From: Pseudomonas sp. W4I3
GTDB taxonomy: Bacteria > Pseudomonadota > Gammaproteobacteria > Pseudomonadales > Pseudomonadaceae
DNA length: 64,000 bases
NCBI RefSeq assembly: GCF_030816195.1
Contig: NZ_JAUSXS010000001.1
Coordinates: 1,015,501-1,079,500, forward strand
Direction of reading: 5' to 3'
How positions within the stretch are numbered: the stretch's first letter is position 1; every line of letters begins with the position of its first letter. Made by a program: the position numbers and the translations under genes. The notes beneath the pieces are model-generated. The model searched no databases and was not told where the DNA came from. It saw only the letters and a list, made by a program, of their open reading frames with translations. Positions 43,303 through 53,583 of this stretch are shown here, piece by piece.

Positions 43303-45123
43303 GTGATCGAAAATCTACGTAACATCGCCATCATTGCTCACGTTGACCATGGTAAAACCACCCTGGTAGACAAACTCCTGCGTCAATCCGGCACCCTGGA
43401 GCGCAACGAGCTCAACGACGAGCGCGTGATGGACTCCAACGACCAGGAAAAAGAGCGCGGTATTACCATCCTGGCAAAAAACACCGCTATCAACTGGAAC
43501 GGCTACCACATCAACATCGTGGATACCCCGGGCCACGCCGACTTCGGCGGCGAAGTAGAACGCGTAATGTCGATGGTTGACTCCGTTCTGCTGCTGGTTG
43601 ACGCTCAAGACGGCCCTATGCCGCAAACCCGCTTCGTGACCAAGAAGGCTTTCGAAGCCGGCCTGCGTCCGATCGTGTGCATCAACAAGGTTGACCGTCC
43701 AGGCGCGCGTCCGGACTGGGTTCTGGACCAGATCTTCGACCTGTTCGACAACCTCGGTGCCACCGAAGAACAGCTGGACTTCAAAGTCGTCTACGCCTCG
43801 GCCCTGAACGGCATTGCCGGTCTGGAACACACCGACATGGCTGAAGACATGACCCCGCTGTACCAGTCGATCGTCGACAACGTACCGGCGCCTAAAGTTG
43901 ACCGTGACGGTCCGTTCCAGATGCAAATCTCGGCACTGGACTACAACAGCTTCCTGGGTGTTATCGGTGTTGGCCGTATCGCTCGTGGTAGCGTCAAGCC
44001 GAACACCCCGGTTGTCGCCATCGGCGCCGACGGCAAGAAGCGTAACGGCCGTATCCTGAAGCTGATGGGCCACCACGGCCTGCACCGTATCGACGTCGAA
44101 GAAGCCTTCGCCGGCGACATCGTGTGCGTCAGCGGCATGGACTCGCTGTTCATCTCCGACACCCTGTGCCAGCCGGACAACGTCGAGGCGATGAAGCCTC
44201 TGACCGTTGACGAGCCAACCGTTTCCATGACCTTCCAGGTAAACGACTCGCCATTCTGCGGTAAAGAAGGCAAGTTCGTGACCTCCCGTAACATCAAGGA
44301 GCGTCTGGACAAAGAGCTGCTGTACAACGTTGCACTGCGCGTTGAAGAAGGCGACTCGGCTGACAAGTTCAAGGTCTCCGGCCGTGGTGAGCTGCACCTC
44401 TCGGTACTGATCGAAACCATGCGTCGCGAAGGCTTCGAAATGGGTGTTGGTCGTCCGGAAGTGATCATCCGTCAGGTTGACGGCGTGAAGCAGGAACCGT
44501 TCGAAAACGTCACCATCGACACCCCTGAAGAATCCCAGGGCAAGGTCATGGAAGAGATGGGCCTGCGTAAGGGCGACCTGACCAACATGGTGCCGGATGG
44601 CAAAGGCCGTGTACGTCTGGAATACAACATCCCTGCTCGTGGTCTGATCGGTTTCCGTAACCAGTTCCTGACCCTGACCAACGGTGCTGGCATCCTGACC
44701 TCGATCTTCGATCGCTACGACACCATGAAGTCCGGCGACATGTCCGGCCGTCAGAACGGTGTTCTGGTATCGGTAGAAACCGGCAAGGCGCTGACCTACT
44801 CCCTGGAAACTCTCCAGGCGCGTGGCAAGCTGTTCGTTGAACACGGTCAAGAGATCTACAACGGTCAGATCGTTGGTCTGAACAGCCGTGACAACGACAT
44901 GGGCGTCAACCCAACCAAAGGCAAGAAGCTCGATAACATGCGTGCTTCGGGCAAAGACGAAACCATCGCTCTGGTTCCACCTGTTCGCTTCACCCTGGAA
45001 CAGGCCCTGGAATTCATCCAGGACGACGAGCTGTGCGAAGTCACGCCTAAGTCGATCCGCCTGCGTAAGAAGATCCTGGACGAAGGCGAGCGTACCCGCG
45101 CTGCCAAGAAAGCCAAGAACTGA
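43303..45123 (+). CDS. typA: Translational GTPase TypA/BipA
   Basis: A 606-residue ribosome-associated GTPase needed for growth at low temperature and for 50S assembly. G1 is [10 protein letters not shown], the switch I region is [11 protein letters not shown]3 is [11 protein letters not shown]4 is [11 protein letters not shown]. The elongation-factor domains and the TypA-specific C-terminal domain follow. It starts with GTG ([17 protein letters not shown]), the only start giving the family N-terminus. Codon use is strongly biased, as in highly expressed genes. A strong terminator follows. Confidence 0.97.
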   Translation: MIENLRNIAIIAHVDHGKTTLVDKLLRQSGTLERNELNDERVMDSNDQEKERGITILAKNTAINWNGYHINIVDTPGHADFGGEVERVMSMVDSVLLLVDAQDGPMPQTRFVTKKAFEAGLRPIVCINKVDRPGARPDWVLDQIFDLFDNLGATEEQLDFKVVYASALNGIAGLEHTDMAEDMTPLYQSIVDNVPAPKVDRDGPFQMQISALDYNSFLGVIGVGRIARGSVKPNTPVVAIGADGKKRNGRILKLMGHHGLHRIDVEEAFAGDIVCVSGMDSLFISDTLCQPDNVEAMKPLTVDEPTVSMTFQVNDSPFCGKEGKFVTSRNIKERLDKELLYNVALRVEEGDSADKFKVSGRGELHLSVLIETMRREGFEMGVGRPEVIIRQVDGVKQEPFENVTIDTPEESQGKVMEEMGLRKGDLTNMVPDGKGRVRLEYNIPARGLIGFRNQFLTLTNGAGILTSIFDRYDTMKSGDMSGRQNGVLVSVETGKALTYSLETLQARGKLFVEHGQEIYNGQIVGLNSRDNDMGVNPTKGKKLDNMRASGKDETIALVPPVRFTLEQALEFIQDDELCEVTPKSIRLRKKILDEGERTRAAKKAKN

Positions 45124-45141
45124 GTTAACTCAGGCTGAATG

Positions 45142-45179
45142 AAAAACGCCCCCGGTCGAAAGGCCGGGGGCGTTTTTTT
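45142..45179 (+). terminator. Terminator of typA
   Basis: A GC-rich stem CGCCCCCGG/CCGGGGGCG with 8-nt loop and seven T after it, 20 bp past the typA stop. Confidence 0.93.
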
Positions 45180-45214
45180 ATGTCTGCAGATTTAGTAGTG
45201 ACTGTGCCGGCCCT

Positions 45215-45285
45215 ATCGGGGGCAAGCCCCCTCCCACCTTGACCTGTGAATACATTCAAAATGTGGGAGGGGGCTTGCCCCCGAT
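45215..45285. repeat. REP pair in opposite (outward) arrangement
   Basis: Two REP units (45215-45237 and 45263-45285) of the GTGGGAGGGGGC family. Their GTGGG ends face each other across 25 bp, the reverse of the normal REPIN layout in this window. Confidence 0.85.
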
Positions 45286-45315
45286 GAGGCCCGAGAGAGC
45301 CCCACAAAATCCGGA

Positions 45316-45750
45316 TCAGAACTTGTCGAGGGTCTTGAAGTTAGTCTCGCGCACCACTTCCTTGGGCTTGTACGCGCAATACCCCGGCCGCGGCCCGATC
45401 TTCGGGTGGTTGCGGCAGGTGTCCGGACGCTTGTCATAAATAGTGCAAAAGCGCGTCTTACGATCCAGGTACAGGCAGTCGTTGTTGCTCATGCGCTGCA
45501 GGGTAAAAATCTCGGATTTGGAATTGAAGCGCTCGACGATGCCTTCCTTCTGCAAGCGCTTGGCGATGTTCTTCGGCGGGTCGCCGCGCTCGAACTCGTC
45601 GACGATGCCGATGCGGATCAGGTCCTTGATCTTCACTTCGACCGGCAGCGTGCAGCAGCTGGACACGCAGCCACCGCACATATGGGCAGAATATTTCTGC
45701 CAGGTCTCGAGACGGTCGAGTTCCGCGGCGGCGATCAGTTGAGGCTTCAT
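45316..45750 (-). CDS. YkgJ-type cysteine cluster protein
   Basis: A 144-residue cytoplasmic protein with a zinc/iron-chelating cysteine cluster. Visible are the CGGCVSSCC segment near residue 25, DCLYLDRKTRFCTIYDKRPDTC and the final PGYCAYKP. The family is UPF0153/CxxCxxCC; the metal and role are not established. The open frame extends to 45972, but MKPQLIAAAELDRLE at 45750 matches the expected start with GGA upstream. Neighbouring REP pair and glgP are divergent to it. Confidence 0.85.
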   Translation of the reverse strand: MKPQLIAAAELDRLETWQKYSAHMCGGCVSSCCTLPVEVKIKDLIRIGIVDEFERGDPPKNIAKRLQKEGIVERFNSKSEIFTLQRMSNNDCLYLDRKTRFCTIYDKRPDTCRNHPKIGPRPGYCAYKPKEVVRETNFKTLDKF

Positions 45751-46002
45751 CGGGGTTCCAAAAGGTGGGGCTGTGTCCGGGCGCGCGATCATACCGGGAT
45801 TGGTGTTTTTTTGAACAATATTTTCTGAGTTTCGGTCAGAAGGTGCTTGCCGTTGAGCAGTTGAGTTCAAAACAGGCACGGCCAATGCATTAAACCCCGA
45901 TAAAGGTAAATGCGTTAAAAAACTGCCGAACCAGAGAGGTCGCCGTCTGTCAGACCGTCTAGGCTCTAGCAACTCCTTCTATCTCGCCCGAGGTCGCAAT
46001 TG

Positions 46003-48453
46003 ATGTCTCAGGAACCACTTGCACGAGAAGCAGAGGTAGCCGCATTTCGCGATGCCGTCTTGACCAAGCTCACCTACGCGGTGGGCAAGGACCCGGATCA
46101 CGCCTTCGACCACGACTGGTTCGAAGCCATTGCCCTGGCCGCCCGCGACCAGATGGTCGACCACTGGATGGACCATACGCGGCGGATCTACCGCAAAGGC
46201 CAGAAGCGGGTCTATTACCTCTCGCTGGAATTTCTTATCGGCCGCTTGCTCTACGACAGCCTGAGTAACCTCGGCGTGCTGGAGATCGCTCGCGATGCCT
46301 TGTCCGAACTGGGTGTCGACCTTGAGCGCATCCGCCTGCTGGAGCCCGACGCTGCGCTGGGCAACGGTGGCCTGGGACGCCTGGCCGCGTGCTTCATGGA
46401 AAGCATGTCGACCCTGGGCATCGCCGGTCACGGTTATGGCATCCGTTACGAGCACGGCCTGTTCCGCCAGGCGATTGTCGATGGCTGGCAACAGGAGCAA
46501 ACCGAACGCTGGCTGGATTTCGGCAACCCGTGGGAGTTCGAGCGCGCCGAGGTGATTTACCCGATCGGCTTTGGCGGCAGCGTGGAAACCCTGGCGGATG
46601 CGTCCGGCAAGATGATCCAGGTGTGGTCGCCCAGCGAAACCGTACGTGCGGTGGCCTACGACACCCCGGTAGTCGGCTGGCGCGGCGCCAGCGTCAACAC
46701 CCTGCGCCTGTGGCGTGCCCGGGCGGTGGAGGACCTGCATCTGGAGCGCTTCAACGCCGGTGACCACTTGGGCGCGGTAGCCGAGGTGGCCCGCGCTGAA
46801 AGCATTTCCCGCGTACTCTACCCGGCCGACAGCACCGAAGCCGGGCAGGAACTGCGCCTGCGCCAGGAATACTTCTTCGTTTCGGCCTCGTTGCAAGACT
46901 TGCTGCGCCGCCACAAGAACATGCACGGCTCAGTGCTCAGCCTGGGCGAACACGCGGCTATCCAGCTCAACGATACCCACCCGTCCATCGCCGTGGCCGA
47001 GTTGATGCGCCAACTGGTCGACCTGCACGACATCCCGTGGGAAGCCGCTTGGGACGTTACCGTCGAAACGCTTTCCTACACCAACCACACCTTGCTGCCC
47101 GAGGCGTTGGAAACCTGGCCTGTGGGCTTGATGGAACGCATGCTGCCCCGGCACATGCAGATCATCTACCTGATCAACGCCCAGCACATCGACTCGCTGC
47201 GGGCCAAAGGCATTCATGACTTCGACGTGCTGCGTGCGGTGTCATTGATTGAAGAAGACAACGGCCGGCGTGTGCGCATGGGCAACCTGGCATTCCTCGG
47301 CTCCCACAGCGTCAACGGCGTGTCCGGCCTGCACACCCAACTGATGCGCAGCACGGTGTTTTCCGAACTGCATAAGCTCTACCCGGAGCGCATCAACAAC
47401 AAAACCAACGGCATCACCTTCCGCCGCTGGCTGTACCAGGCCAACCCCAAGCTCACCGATATGCTGGTGGAAGCGCTGGGGCCGGACATTCTCGACACCA
47501 TGGAAACCCGCCTGGGCGAACTGGAAACCTTCGCCGAGAAACAGACCTTCCGCAAAGCCTTCGCTGACCAACGCCTGCACAGCAAGCGTGCGTTGGCCGA
47601 GATCATCCATGAGCGCCTGGGCATTTCGGTGAACCCGGCGGCGATGTTCGACGTGCAGGTCAAGCGTATCCACGAGTACAAGCGCCAGTTGCTCAACCTG
47701 CTGCACACCGTGGCGCTGTATCAGGCGATCCGGGCCGAGCCGGAGGTCGATTGGGTGCCGCGGGTGAAAATCTTCGCCGGCAAGGCCGCGGCGAGTTATC
47801 ACCAGGCCAAGCTCATCATCAAACTGACCAACGACATCGCCCGCACCGTCAACAACGACCCGACCGTGCGCGGCTTGCTCAAGGTGGTGTTCCTGCCCAA
47901 CTACAACGTCAGCCTGGCGGAAAGCATCATTCCGGCGGCGGACTTGTCGGAGCAAATCTCTACCGCCGGTTTCGAGGCGTCGGGCACCAGTAACATGAAG
48001 TTCGGCCTCAACGGCGCGCTGACCATCGGTACCATGGACGGCGCCAACGTGGAGATGCACGAGCGCGTGGGTGCCGAGCACATGTTCATCTTTGGCCTCA
48101 GCGCCCAGCAGGTAGAAGCCCGCAAGCATGCCGGCGAGTTCAATGCCGGGCCGGATATCGCCGCATCCCATCGCTTGAACGATGTGTTGCAAGCGATCCG
48201 TGGCGGGGTGTTCTCGCCAGATGATCCGGGCCGCTATGTGGGCTTGATCGATGGGCTGATCGATTACGACCGCTTCCTGGTGTGTGCCGACTTCGACGCC
48301 TACTGGGACGCCCAGGCGCGGGTCGAGGCGCATTGGCATGATTCCAAGGCGTGGTGGCGCTCGGCGGTGCTGAATACGGCGCGCATGGGTTGGTTCTCCT
48401 CGGACAGGACGATCCGCGAGTACGCCACCGAGATCTGGAAAGCGCTCGATTAA
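46003..48453 (+). CDS. glgP: Glycogen/alpha-glucan phosphorylase
   Basis: An 816-residue PLP enzyme that releases glucose-1-phosphate from glycogen or maltodextrin ends. The N-terminal half has LEFLIGRLLYDSLSNLG and DAALGNGGLGRLAACFMESM; the PLP lysine is in EASGTSNMKFGLNGALTIGT. The active-site segments FAGKAAASYHQAKLIIKLIN-like and VFLPNYNVSLAESIIPAADL are present. A TTG precedes ATG 46003; GAGG is about 9 bp before the ATG. Other glycogen genes are not in the window. It is a single-gene unit followed by a REPIN. Confidence 0.96.
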   Translation: MSQEPLAREAEVAAFRDAVLTKLTYAVGKDPDHAFDHDWFEAIALAARDQMVDHWMDHTRRIYRKGQKRVYYLSLEFLIGRLLYDSLSNLGVLEIARDALSELGVDLERIRLLEPDAALGNGGLGRLAACFMESMSTLGIAGHGYGIRYEHGLFRQAIVDGWQQEQTERWLDFGNPWEFERAEVIYPIGFGGSVETLADASGKMIQVWSPSETVRAVAYDTPVVGWRGASVNTLRLWRARAVEDLHLERFNAGDHLGAVAEVARAESISRVLYPADSTEAGQELRLRQEYFFVSASLQDLLRRHKNMHGSVLSLGEHAAIQLNDTHPSIAVAELMRQLVDLHDIPWEAAWDVTVETLSYTNHTLLPEALETWPVGLMERMLPRHMQIIYLINAQHIDSLRAKGIHDFDVLRAVSLIEEDNGRRVRMGNLAFLGSHSVNGVSGLHTQLMRSTVFSELHKLYPERINNKTNGITFRRWLYQANPKLTDMLVEALGPDILDTMETRLGELETFAEKQTFRKAFADQRLHSKRALAEIIHERLGISVNPAAMFDVQVKRIHEYKRQLLNLLHTVALYQAIRAEPEVDWVPRVKIFAGKAAASYHQAKLIIKLTNDIARTVNNDPTVRGLLKVVFLPNYNVSLAESIIPAADLSEQISTAGFEASGTSNMKFGLNGALTIGTMDGANVEMHERVGAEHMFIFGLSAQQVEARKHAGEFNAGPDIAASHRLNDVLQAIRGGVFSPDDPGRYVGLIDGLIDYDRFLVCADFDAYWDAQARVEAHWHDSKAWWRSAVLNTARMGWFSSDRTIREYATEIWKALD

Positions 48454-48467
48454 ACACCGCAGTACAA

Positions 48468-48559
48468 ATGTGGGAGGGGGCTTGCCCCCGATAACGGTCT
48501 ACCAGTTAACAGATATGTCGACTGGAACACCGCTATCGGGAGCAAGCCCCCTCCCACAT
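48468..48559. repeat. REPIN, GTGGGAGGGGGC family
   Basis: Two inverted REP units 14 bp after the glgP stop and 64 bp before the DUF2339 gene, all genes on the plus strand. Confidence 0.9.
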
Positions 48560-48623
48560 TGGTTGCGCGTCGATATACTGGCCCCCGGTTTGCCCGCCTC
48601 GGGCTGCTTAGGGAATATCGACC

Positions 48624-51600
48624 ATGCAATGGATTTTCATGCTGATTGGCCTGGTGCTCGGCTGGACGCTCGATGAGTCGTTCAGCGATGCGGGCATTGG
48701 TGCGTTATTGGGGTTGGGCATCGGCCAGGCGATTCGCCTGTCGAAACTGGCGACCCAGGCGGACCAGCAGGCGCAACAGCTGGAAACCACGCAGAAAGCC
48801 CTGATAGCCCTGGGCGAACGCCTGCGGCAATTGGAAGTACCGCTGCCGACCCATAGCGTCGTGGTTGAAGCGCCTATTCCTGAACCTCAACCTCAACCTG
48901 TCGCCAAGGCCCCCGAGCTTGTCTGGGAGCTGCCGGCTGAATTGACGCCCGTCGCCATGGTGGCCGAACCGAGCCAGCCGCTGCCGGATACCGTTCGGGT
49001 TGCTTCGGCGCGTCCTCAAGCGCCTGCCACCCCCCGCGAGCCCAACCTGATCGAGCGCGGCATCAGCGCTGCGCGCAATTGGTTGTTCGGCGGCAACACT
49101 GTGCTGCGCGTCGGCGTGGTGCTGTTGTTTCTTGGCCTGGCGTTTCTGCTGCGTTACGCCACCGAAGGCATGGTGGTGCCGGTCGAGCTGCGCTACGCCG
49201 GGGTTGGGGCAGCTGCCGTCGGCCTGCTGGGCCTGGGCTGGTGGCTGCGGCTGCGCAACCGCCAATACGGGCTGATGCTGCAAGGCACCGGCATCGCGGT
49301 GCTGTACCTCACGGTGTTTGCGGCGATGCGCCTGCACCCGCTGATCGACCCAGGCGCGGCGTTGGGCCTGTTGGTGGCGGTCACCGTGTTCTCGGCGATC
49401 CTGGCCGTTACTCAGGATGCGCTGGGTCTGGCCTGCGCCGCGGCGCTCGGTGGTTTTGCGGCGCCGATCCTCACGTCGACCGGCGCCGGTAACCATGTCG
49501 CGTTGTTCAGTTATTTCGCATTGCTCAACGCCGGCATCCTCGCCATCGCCTGGTTCAAGGCCTGGCGTCTGCTTAATCTGATCGGTTTTGTCGGTACTTT
49601 CGGCATCGGCTTTGCCTGGGGCATGCGCTCCTACACCCCCGAACTGCTGTGGAGCACCGAGCCGTTCCTGATTGTGTTTTTCCTGATGTACCTGGCCATC
49701 GGTCTACTGTTTGCCCGGCGCAAATTGCTGGAGGCGGGAAATGCGCCCGAGGACCGTGATGGGTTGCTGCGCTGGTCGGCGGCCAAGGGCGATTATGTCG
49801 ACGGGAGTCTGCTGTTCGGCCCGCCGCTGGTGGGGTTCGGCTTGCAGTTCGCGCTGGTCCAGCACCTGGAATTTGCCGCCGCCTTCAGCGCGTTGGGCCT
49901 GGGCATTATCTACATGGGGCTGGCGCGGCTATTGAGCGGCGGTCGCGCCTTGCTGCTGGCGCAAACCTGCCTGGCGCTGGGCGTGATCTTCTCCAGCCTG
50001 GCGATTCCCCTCGGGCTGGATGCGCGCTGGACCGCTGTGGCCTGGGCGGTGGAAGGGGCGGGGATCTTCTGGCTGGGCTTGCGTCAGCAGAGGCCATTGG
50101 CGCGGGTGTTTGGCTTGCTGCTGCAGTTGGGTTCGGCGCTGGCGTTTCTCAGCGAGCTGCACCCCGGCGAGCGGACCTTGCTCGACGGCGCGCCATTGGG
50201 TGCGCTGCTGCTGGGCGCAGCGCTGCTGTTCAGCTTCCACCATTTGCGCAAGGCGCCGACCGAACAGGCGAGGGAGTGGGAGCGCAACGGGTTGCCGGTG
50301 CTGGCGAGCCTGGGCCTGGGCTTTCTATACCTGCTCGCGCCGCTGCTGTTGCTGACCCAAGGCACCGCCATCAGTTGGGCAATCGCTGGTCTGGTGACGT
50401 TGTTTGTTGGCCTGCGCATCGGCTCACGCACCTTCCTCTTCACCGCCTTCGCCGTGCAGTTGCTGGGCGGCGCGTTGTTTCTGCTGCGCTTGCAAGGCGG
50501 TGATGGCGCGGCGGTGTTCAGTGCGGGCTGGGGCGGTTTAATCACCGCCTCGTTGATCGGCTTGGCCTTGATCGCAGGCATGCTGCTGGCGGTGCGTGAC
50601 GAAAAGGTGCGCAGTGATGGGCGGCTGCTGCGCGGGTTGTCGGTGGTGTTGCTGGCCGGTCTGGTGTTGATCAACCTGGCCGTACTGTTCGTACTGCCGT
50701 GGGAAAGCGCCAGCGGCGTATGGGCGGCCAGTGGTTTGTTGATCATCTGGCTGAGCCTGTACCTGCAACAGCGCGTCAGTTTTGTGTTTGGTCTGCTGCT
50801 GCAACTGGTTGGCGGCGGGTCGTTCCTGCTCGCCGTGCCGCAGTGGGTCGGGCCGTTGACGGGCGAGGGCTTGAGCCCCTTGGCGCACAGCGGTTTCTGG
50901 ACGCCGATGGTGCTGGGGCTGGCGGCCTTGGTGGGCGCCTGGCGTTTGCAGCGTGAACCCCATGCGCCGCTGTTTGCGTCGCTGAAACTGCAACGCGTGT
51001 CCGACCTGTTATTGGTGTGGGGCGCTGCCTGGTGGACGCTGGCGGTGACGGGCGAAGTGTTGAGGTTTGTGCCCGTCGAGCTGCGCGGCGCTTTCCTGCT
51101 GGGCGGCGCGGCGATCAGCGTGGCGATCTGGACGCTGCTGGCCTGGCGGCTGAAGTGGTCGTCACTGGGCCTGTTGTGCACCTTGCTGATGCCGGCGGCG
51201 AGTGTGGTTTTGCTGCTGAGCGCCCATACCTATTATCACCCGGCGGCGCATTATGGCTGGCTGGCGTGGCCGGCGCTGTTCGCGGTGCATTTTCTTTCAT
51301 TGCGCCGCTTGGCGGTGGTGGCTCCGCGCAGAGCGCTGGGCATCGCTCATGTGTTGGGCTGCTGGATGTTGCTTGGCCTGCTGGCGCTGGAGCTGCGCTA
51401 CGGGTTGCTGCGCTTTACGGCCGAATACAATGCCTGGCGCTGGCTGGGTTGGGCGATCCTGCCAAGCCTCTACCTGGTGCTGGCCGCCGCGCCGCGCAGG
51501 TTTGCGTGGCCGGTGTCGGCGTATGCCAGGGAATACCGCGTATTCGCAGCGCTGCCCCTGGCGGTGCTGATGCTCGGCTGGTTCTGGCTGGCGAATATGT

Positions 51601-52136
51601 TCAGCGACGGTACGGCCAATCCGTTGCCCTATGTGCCCTTGCTGAACCCGCTGGACCTGGGCCTGCTGTTCGCATTGCTGGGTGTGTATGTGTGGACACG
51701 AAGCGTGGTACCGCAACGCGGGCCACATGCCGAGCGGCTCGCCCAAGGCATCGCGGGGCTTTCACTGTTTGCGTTCTTCACCGCATTGGTGATGCGCACC
51801 GCTCACCATTGGGGCGGCGTGCCGTTCCATCTGGATGCGTTGCTCGAATCAATGCTGGTGCAAGCCGGCCTGTCGATCGTCTGGACCCTGATCGCTCTGG
51901 GCCTGATGATCGGCGGCCACCTGCGTCATCGTCGCGAGGTGTGGCTGATCGGCGCGGTATTGATTGCCGTGGTGGTGGCCAAGCTGTTTTTTGTCGAACT
52001 GAGCAACCGTGGCGGCCTGGCGCGGATCGTGTCGTTCATCGGCGTTGGCGCATTGTTACTGGTGGTGGGCTACTTCGCGCCGCTGCCGCCCAAGCGCGCC
52101 GAGCCTGTACTGGAAACTGAAGGAGCAGCCTCTTGA
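48624..52136 (+). CDS. DUF2339 giant membrane protein
   Basis: A 1170-residue polytopic membrane protein. After an N-terminal helix and a short coiled coil (LATQADQQAQQLETTQKALI) comes a proline-rich linker (about residues 80-135). The rest is an uninterrupted series of well over 20 hydrophobic helices. The region RYATEGMVVPVELRYAGVGA marks DUF2339. Function is unknown. The stop overlaps the DUF3999 start by 3-4 bases, and the two genes are a conserved pair in pseudomonads as I recall, suggesting one envelope system. Confidence 0.9.
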   Translation: MQWIFMLIGLVLGWTLDESFSDAGIGALLGLGIGQAIRLSKLATQADQQAQQLETTQKALIALGERLRQLEVPLPTHSVVVEAPIPEPQPQPVAKAPELVWELPAELTPVAMVAEPSQPLPDTVRVASARPQAPATPREPNLIERGISAARNWLFGGNTVLRVGVVLLFLGLAFLLRYATEGMVVPVELRYAGVGAAAVGLLGLGWWLRLRNRQYGLMLQGTGIAVLYLTVFAAMRLHPLIDPGAALGLLVAVTVFSAILAVTQDALGLACAAALGGFAAPILTSTGAGNHVALFSYFALLNAGILAIAWFKAWRLLNLIGFVGTFGIGFAWGMRSYTPELLWSTEPFLIVFFLMYLAIGLLFARRKLLEAGNAPEDRDGLLRWSAAKGDYVDGSLLFGPPLVGFGLQFALVQHLEFAAAFSALGLGIIYMGLARLLSGGRALLLAQTCLALGVIFSSLAIPLGLDARWTAVAWAVEGAGIFWLGLRQQRPLARVFGLLLQLGSALAFLSELHPGERTLLDGAPLGALLLGAALLFSFHHLRKAPTEQAREWERNGLPVLASLGLGFLYLLAPLLLLTQGTAISWAIAGLVTLFVGLRIGSRTFLFTAFAVQLLGGALFLLRLQGGDGAAVFSAGWGGLITASLIGLALIAGMLLAVRDEKVRSDGRLLRGLSVVLLAGLVLINLAVLFVLPWESASGVWAASGLLIIWLSLYLQQRVSFVFGLLLQLVGGGSFLLAVPQWVGPLTGEGLSPLAHSGFWTPMVLGLAALVGAWRLQREPHAPLFASLKLQRVSDLLLVWGAAWWTLAVTGEVLRFVPVELRGAFLLGGAAISVAIWTLLAWRLKWSSLGLLCTLLMPAASVVLLLSAHTYYHPAAHYGWLAWPALFAVHFLSLRRLAVVAPRRALGIAHVLGCWMLLGLLALELRYGLLRFTAEYNAWRWLGWAILPSLYLVLAAAPRRFAWPVSAYAREYRVFAALPLAVLMLGWFWLANMFSDGTANPLPYVPLLNPLDLGLLFALLGVYVWTRSVVPQRGPHAERLAQGIAGLSLFAFFTALVMRTAHHWGGVPFHLDALLESMLVQAGLSIVWTLIALGLMIGGHLRHRREVWLIGAVLIAVVVAKLFFVELSNRGGLARIVSFIGVGALLLVVGYFAPLPPKRAEPVLETEGAAS

Positions 52137-53488
52137 TAGGTAAGTTGAGCGTAGTGGTGGTGGGCATGTGTGTGACGTTGTCCGCGTGGGCTCAGGAAAC
52201 ACCCGCCGACTTCAGTACCCAGGTGGCGCTGAGTGTCAGCGGCGACGGCCCTTGGTATCGCCTTGAATTGCCCTTGGCCGTGCAATTGAGCGCCCGTCAG
52301 GCCGACCTCAGCGATGTGCGGGTATTTAACGCCGCCGGCGAAGCGCAGGCTTATGCGCTGTCGCGTCAATCACCCTCGCACACTGAAAGCCGCGATGTGA
52401 CGCCGGTGAAGTGGTTCCCGCTGTACGCCGCCGACACCCAGGAAAACCTGCCCGGTGTGGTAATGAAAACCACCGCCGAAGGCACGCTGGTTGAAATCAA
52501 ACCGGCCACTGCTGCGAAACCCGGCAAGCAGGTGCTGCGTGGCTGGGTGTTGGACGCCAGCGCGATCAAGGCACCGTTGCAGCAACTGAGCCTCGACTGG
52601 AGCCGCGAACAAGACGGTTTCCAGCGTTTCAGCATCGAAGCCAGCAACGACTTGCAGCACTGGGAAGCCTGGGGTGACGGGCAAGTGGCGCGCCTGTCGT
52701 TTGCCGATGAGCGGGTCGAACAGCATGACGTCAGCTTGCCGGGCCAATCAGCGCGTTACCTGCGCCTGGTGTGGCAGGGGCAGGCGGCGCCGCTGCTGAC
52801 GTCTGCCACGCTGGCGAGTGCGACCCGCAGCAGCCTGCCGCTGCCGCTGGTGTGGTCGCAACCGCTGGCGGGCGTGCGGCTCACGGCCGGTGAATATAGC
52901 TGGCAGTTGCCGACGGGCCTGAATGTCGAGCGCCTGCGTATCGAGCTCAAGCAGCCCAACACCTTGGCACCTGTGACGCTGCTGGGGCGAAGTGATGCCA
53001 GACAGACGTGGCAGCCGTTGAGCAAAGGGTTGTTGTATCGCCTGACCCAGAACGGCAAGGACGTGATGCAGGATCAATTGCAGTTGCCGGGTCAGACGGT
53101 CGCTGAGCTGAAACTGCAAGTGGATGAGCGCGGCGGTGGCTTGGGCAGCGAAGCCCCGGCGTTGCGCTTTGCGGTAAGCGCCACACAGCTTGTGTTCCTG
53201 GCGCGGGGCGAGCCACCGTTCACGCTGGCACTGGGGAACGGCTCGGTCAAGGCGGCCAACCTGCCGCTGTCTACCTTGATTCCCGACTACAACGCTGAGC
53301 GTTTCAGCGCACTGGGGCAGGCCAGGCTGGCGGGGGAGGTCGTGCTCAAACCCGCTGCCGTTGCCGTATCGCCGCCGGTGGGCACCGACTGGAAAAAGCT
53401 CGGTCTGTGGGCGGTGTTGCTGCTCGGTGTGGCTGCTCTCGGGGCGATGGCCTACAGCCTGTTGCGCAAACCGCAGGGCCAGCCGTGA
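52133..53488 (+). CDS. DUF3999 exported protein
   Basis: A 451-residue protein with signal peptide (LSVVVVGMCVTLSAWA-QE), a large beta-rich periplasmic part (DGPWYRLELPLAVQLSARQA, discoidin-like WSREQDGFQRFSIEASNDLQ) and one C-terminal membrane helix (LGLWAVLLLGVAALGAMAYS). It starts with TTG overlapping the TGA of the DUF2339 gene; AAGGAG lies 8 bp upstream, so translation is coupled. The C-terminal anchor could dock on the DUF2339 protein. Function unknown. Confidence 0.88.
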   Translation: MIGKLSVVVVGMCVTLSAWAQETPADFSTQVALSVSGDGPWYRLELPLAVQLSARQADLSDVRVFNAAGEAQAYALSRQSPSHTESRDVTPVKWFPLYAADTQENLPGVVMKTTAEGTLVEIKPATAAKPGKQVLRGWVLDASAIKAPLQQLSLDWSREQDGFQRFSIEASNDLQHWEAWGDGQVARLSFADERVEQHDVSLPGQSARYLRLVWQGQAAPLLTSATLASATRSSLPLPLVWSQPLAGVRLTAGEYSWQLPTGLNVERLRIELKQPNTLAPVTLLGRSDARQTWQPLSKGLLYRLTQNGKDVMQDQLQLPGQTVAELKLQVDERGGGLGSEAPALRFAVSATQLVFLARGEPPFTLALGNGSVKAANLPLSTLIPDYNAERFSALGQARLAGEVVLKPAAVAVSPPVGTDWKKLGLWAVLLLGVAALGAMAYSLLRKPQGQP

Positions 53489-53583
53489 ACTCTATTGGCG
53501 TTAAATCCTCTGATTAGAGGAAATCAGCCCCGACTCGCGCTAAACTGCGCGGGTTTTCAGCCCCCCATTCATCGGAGCCTTCC

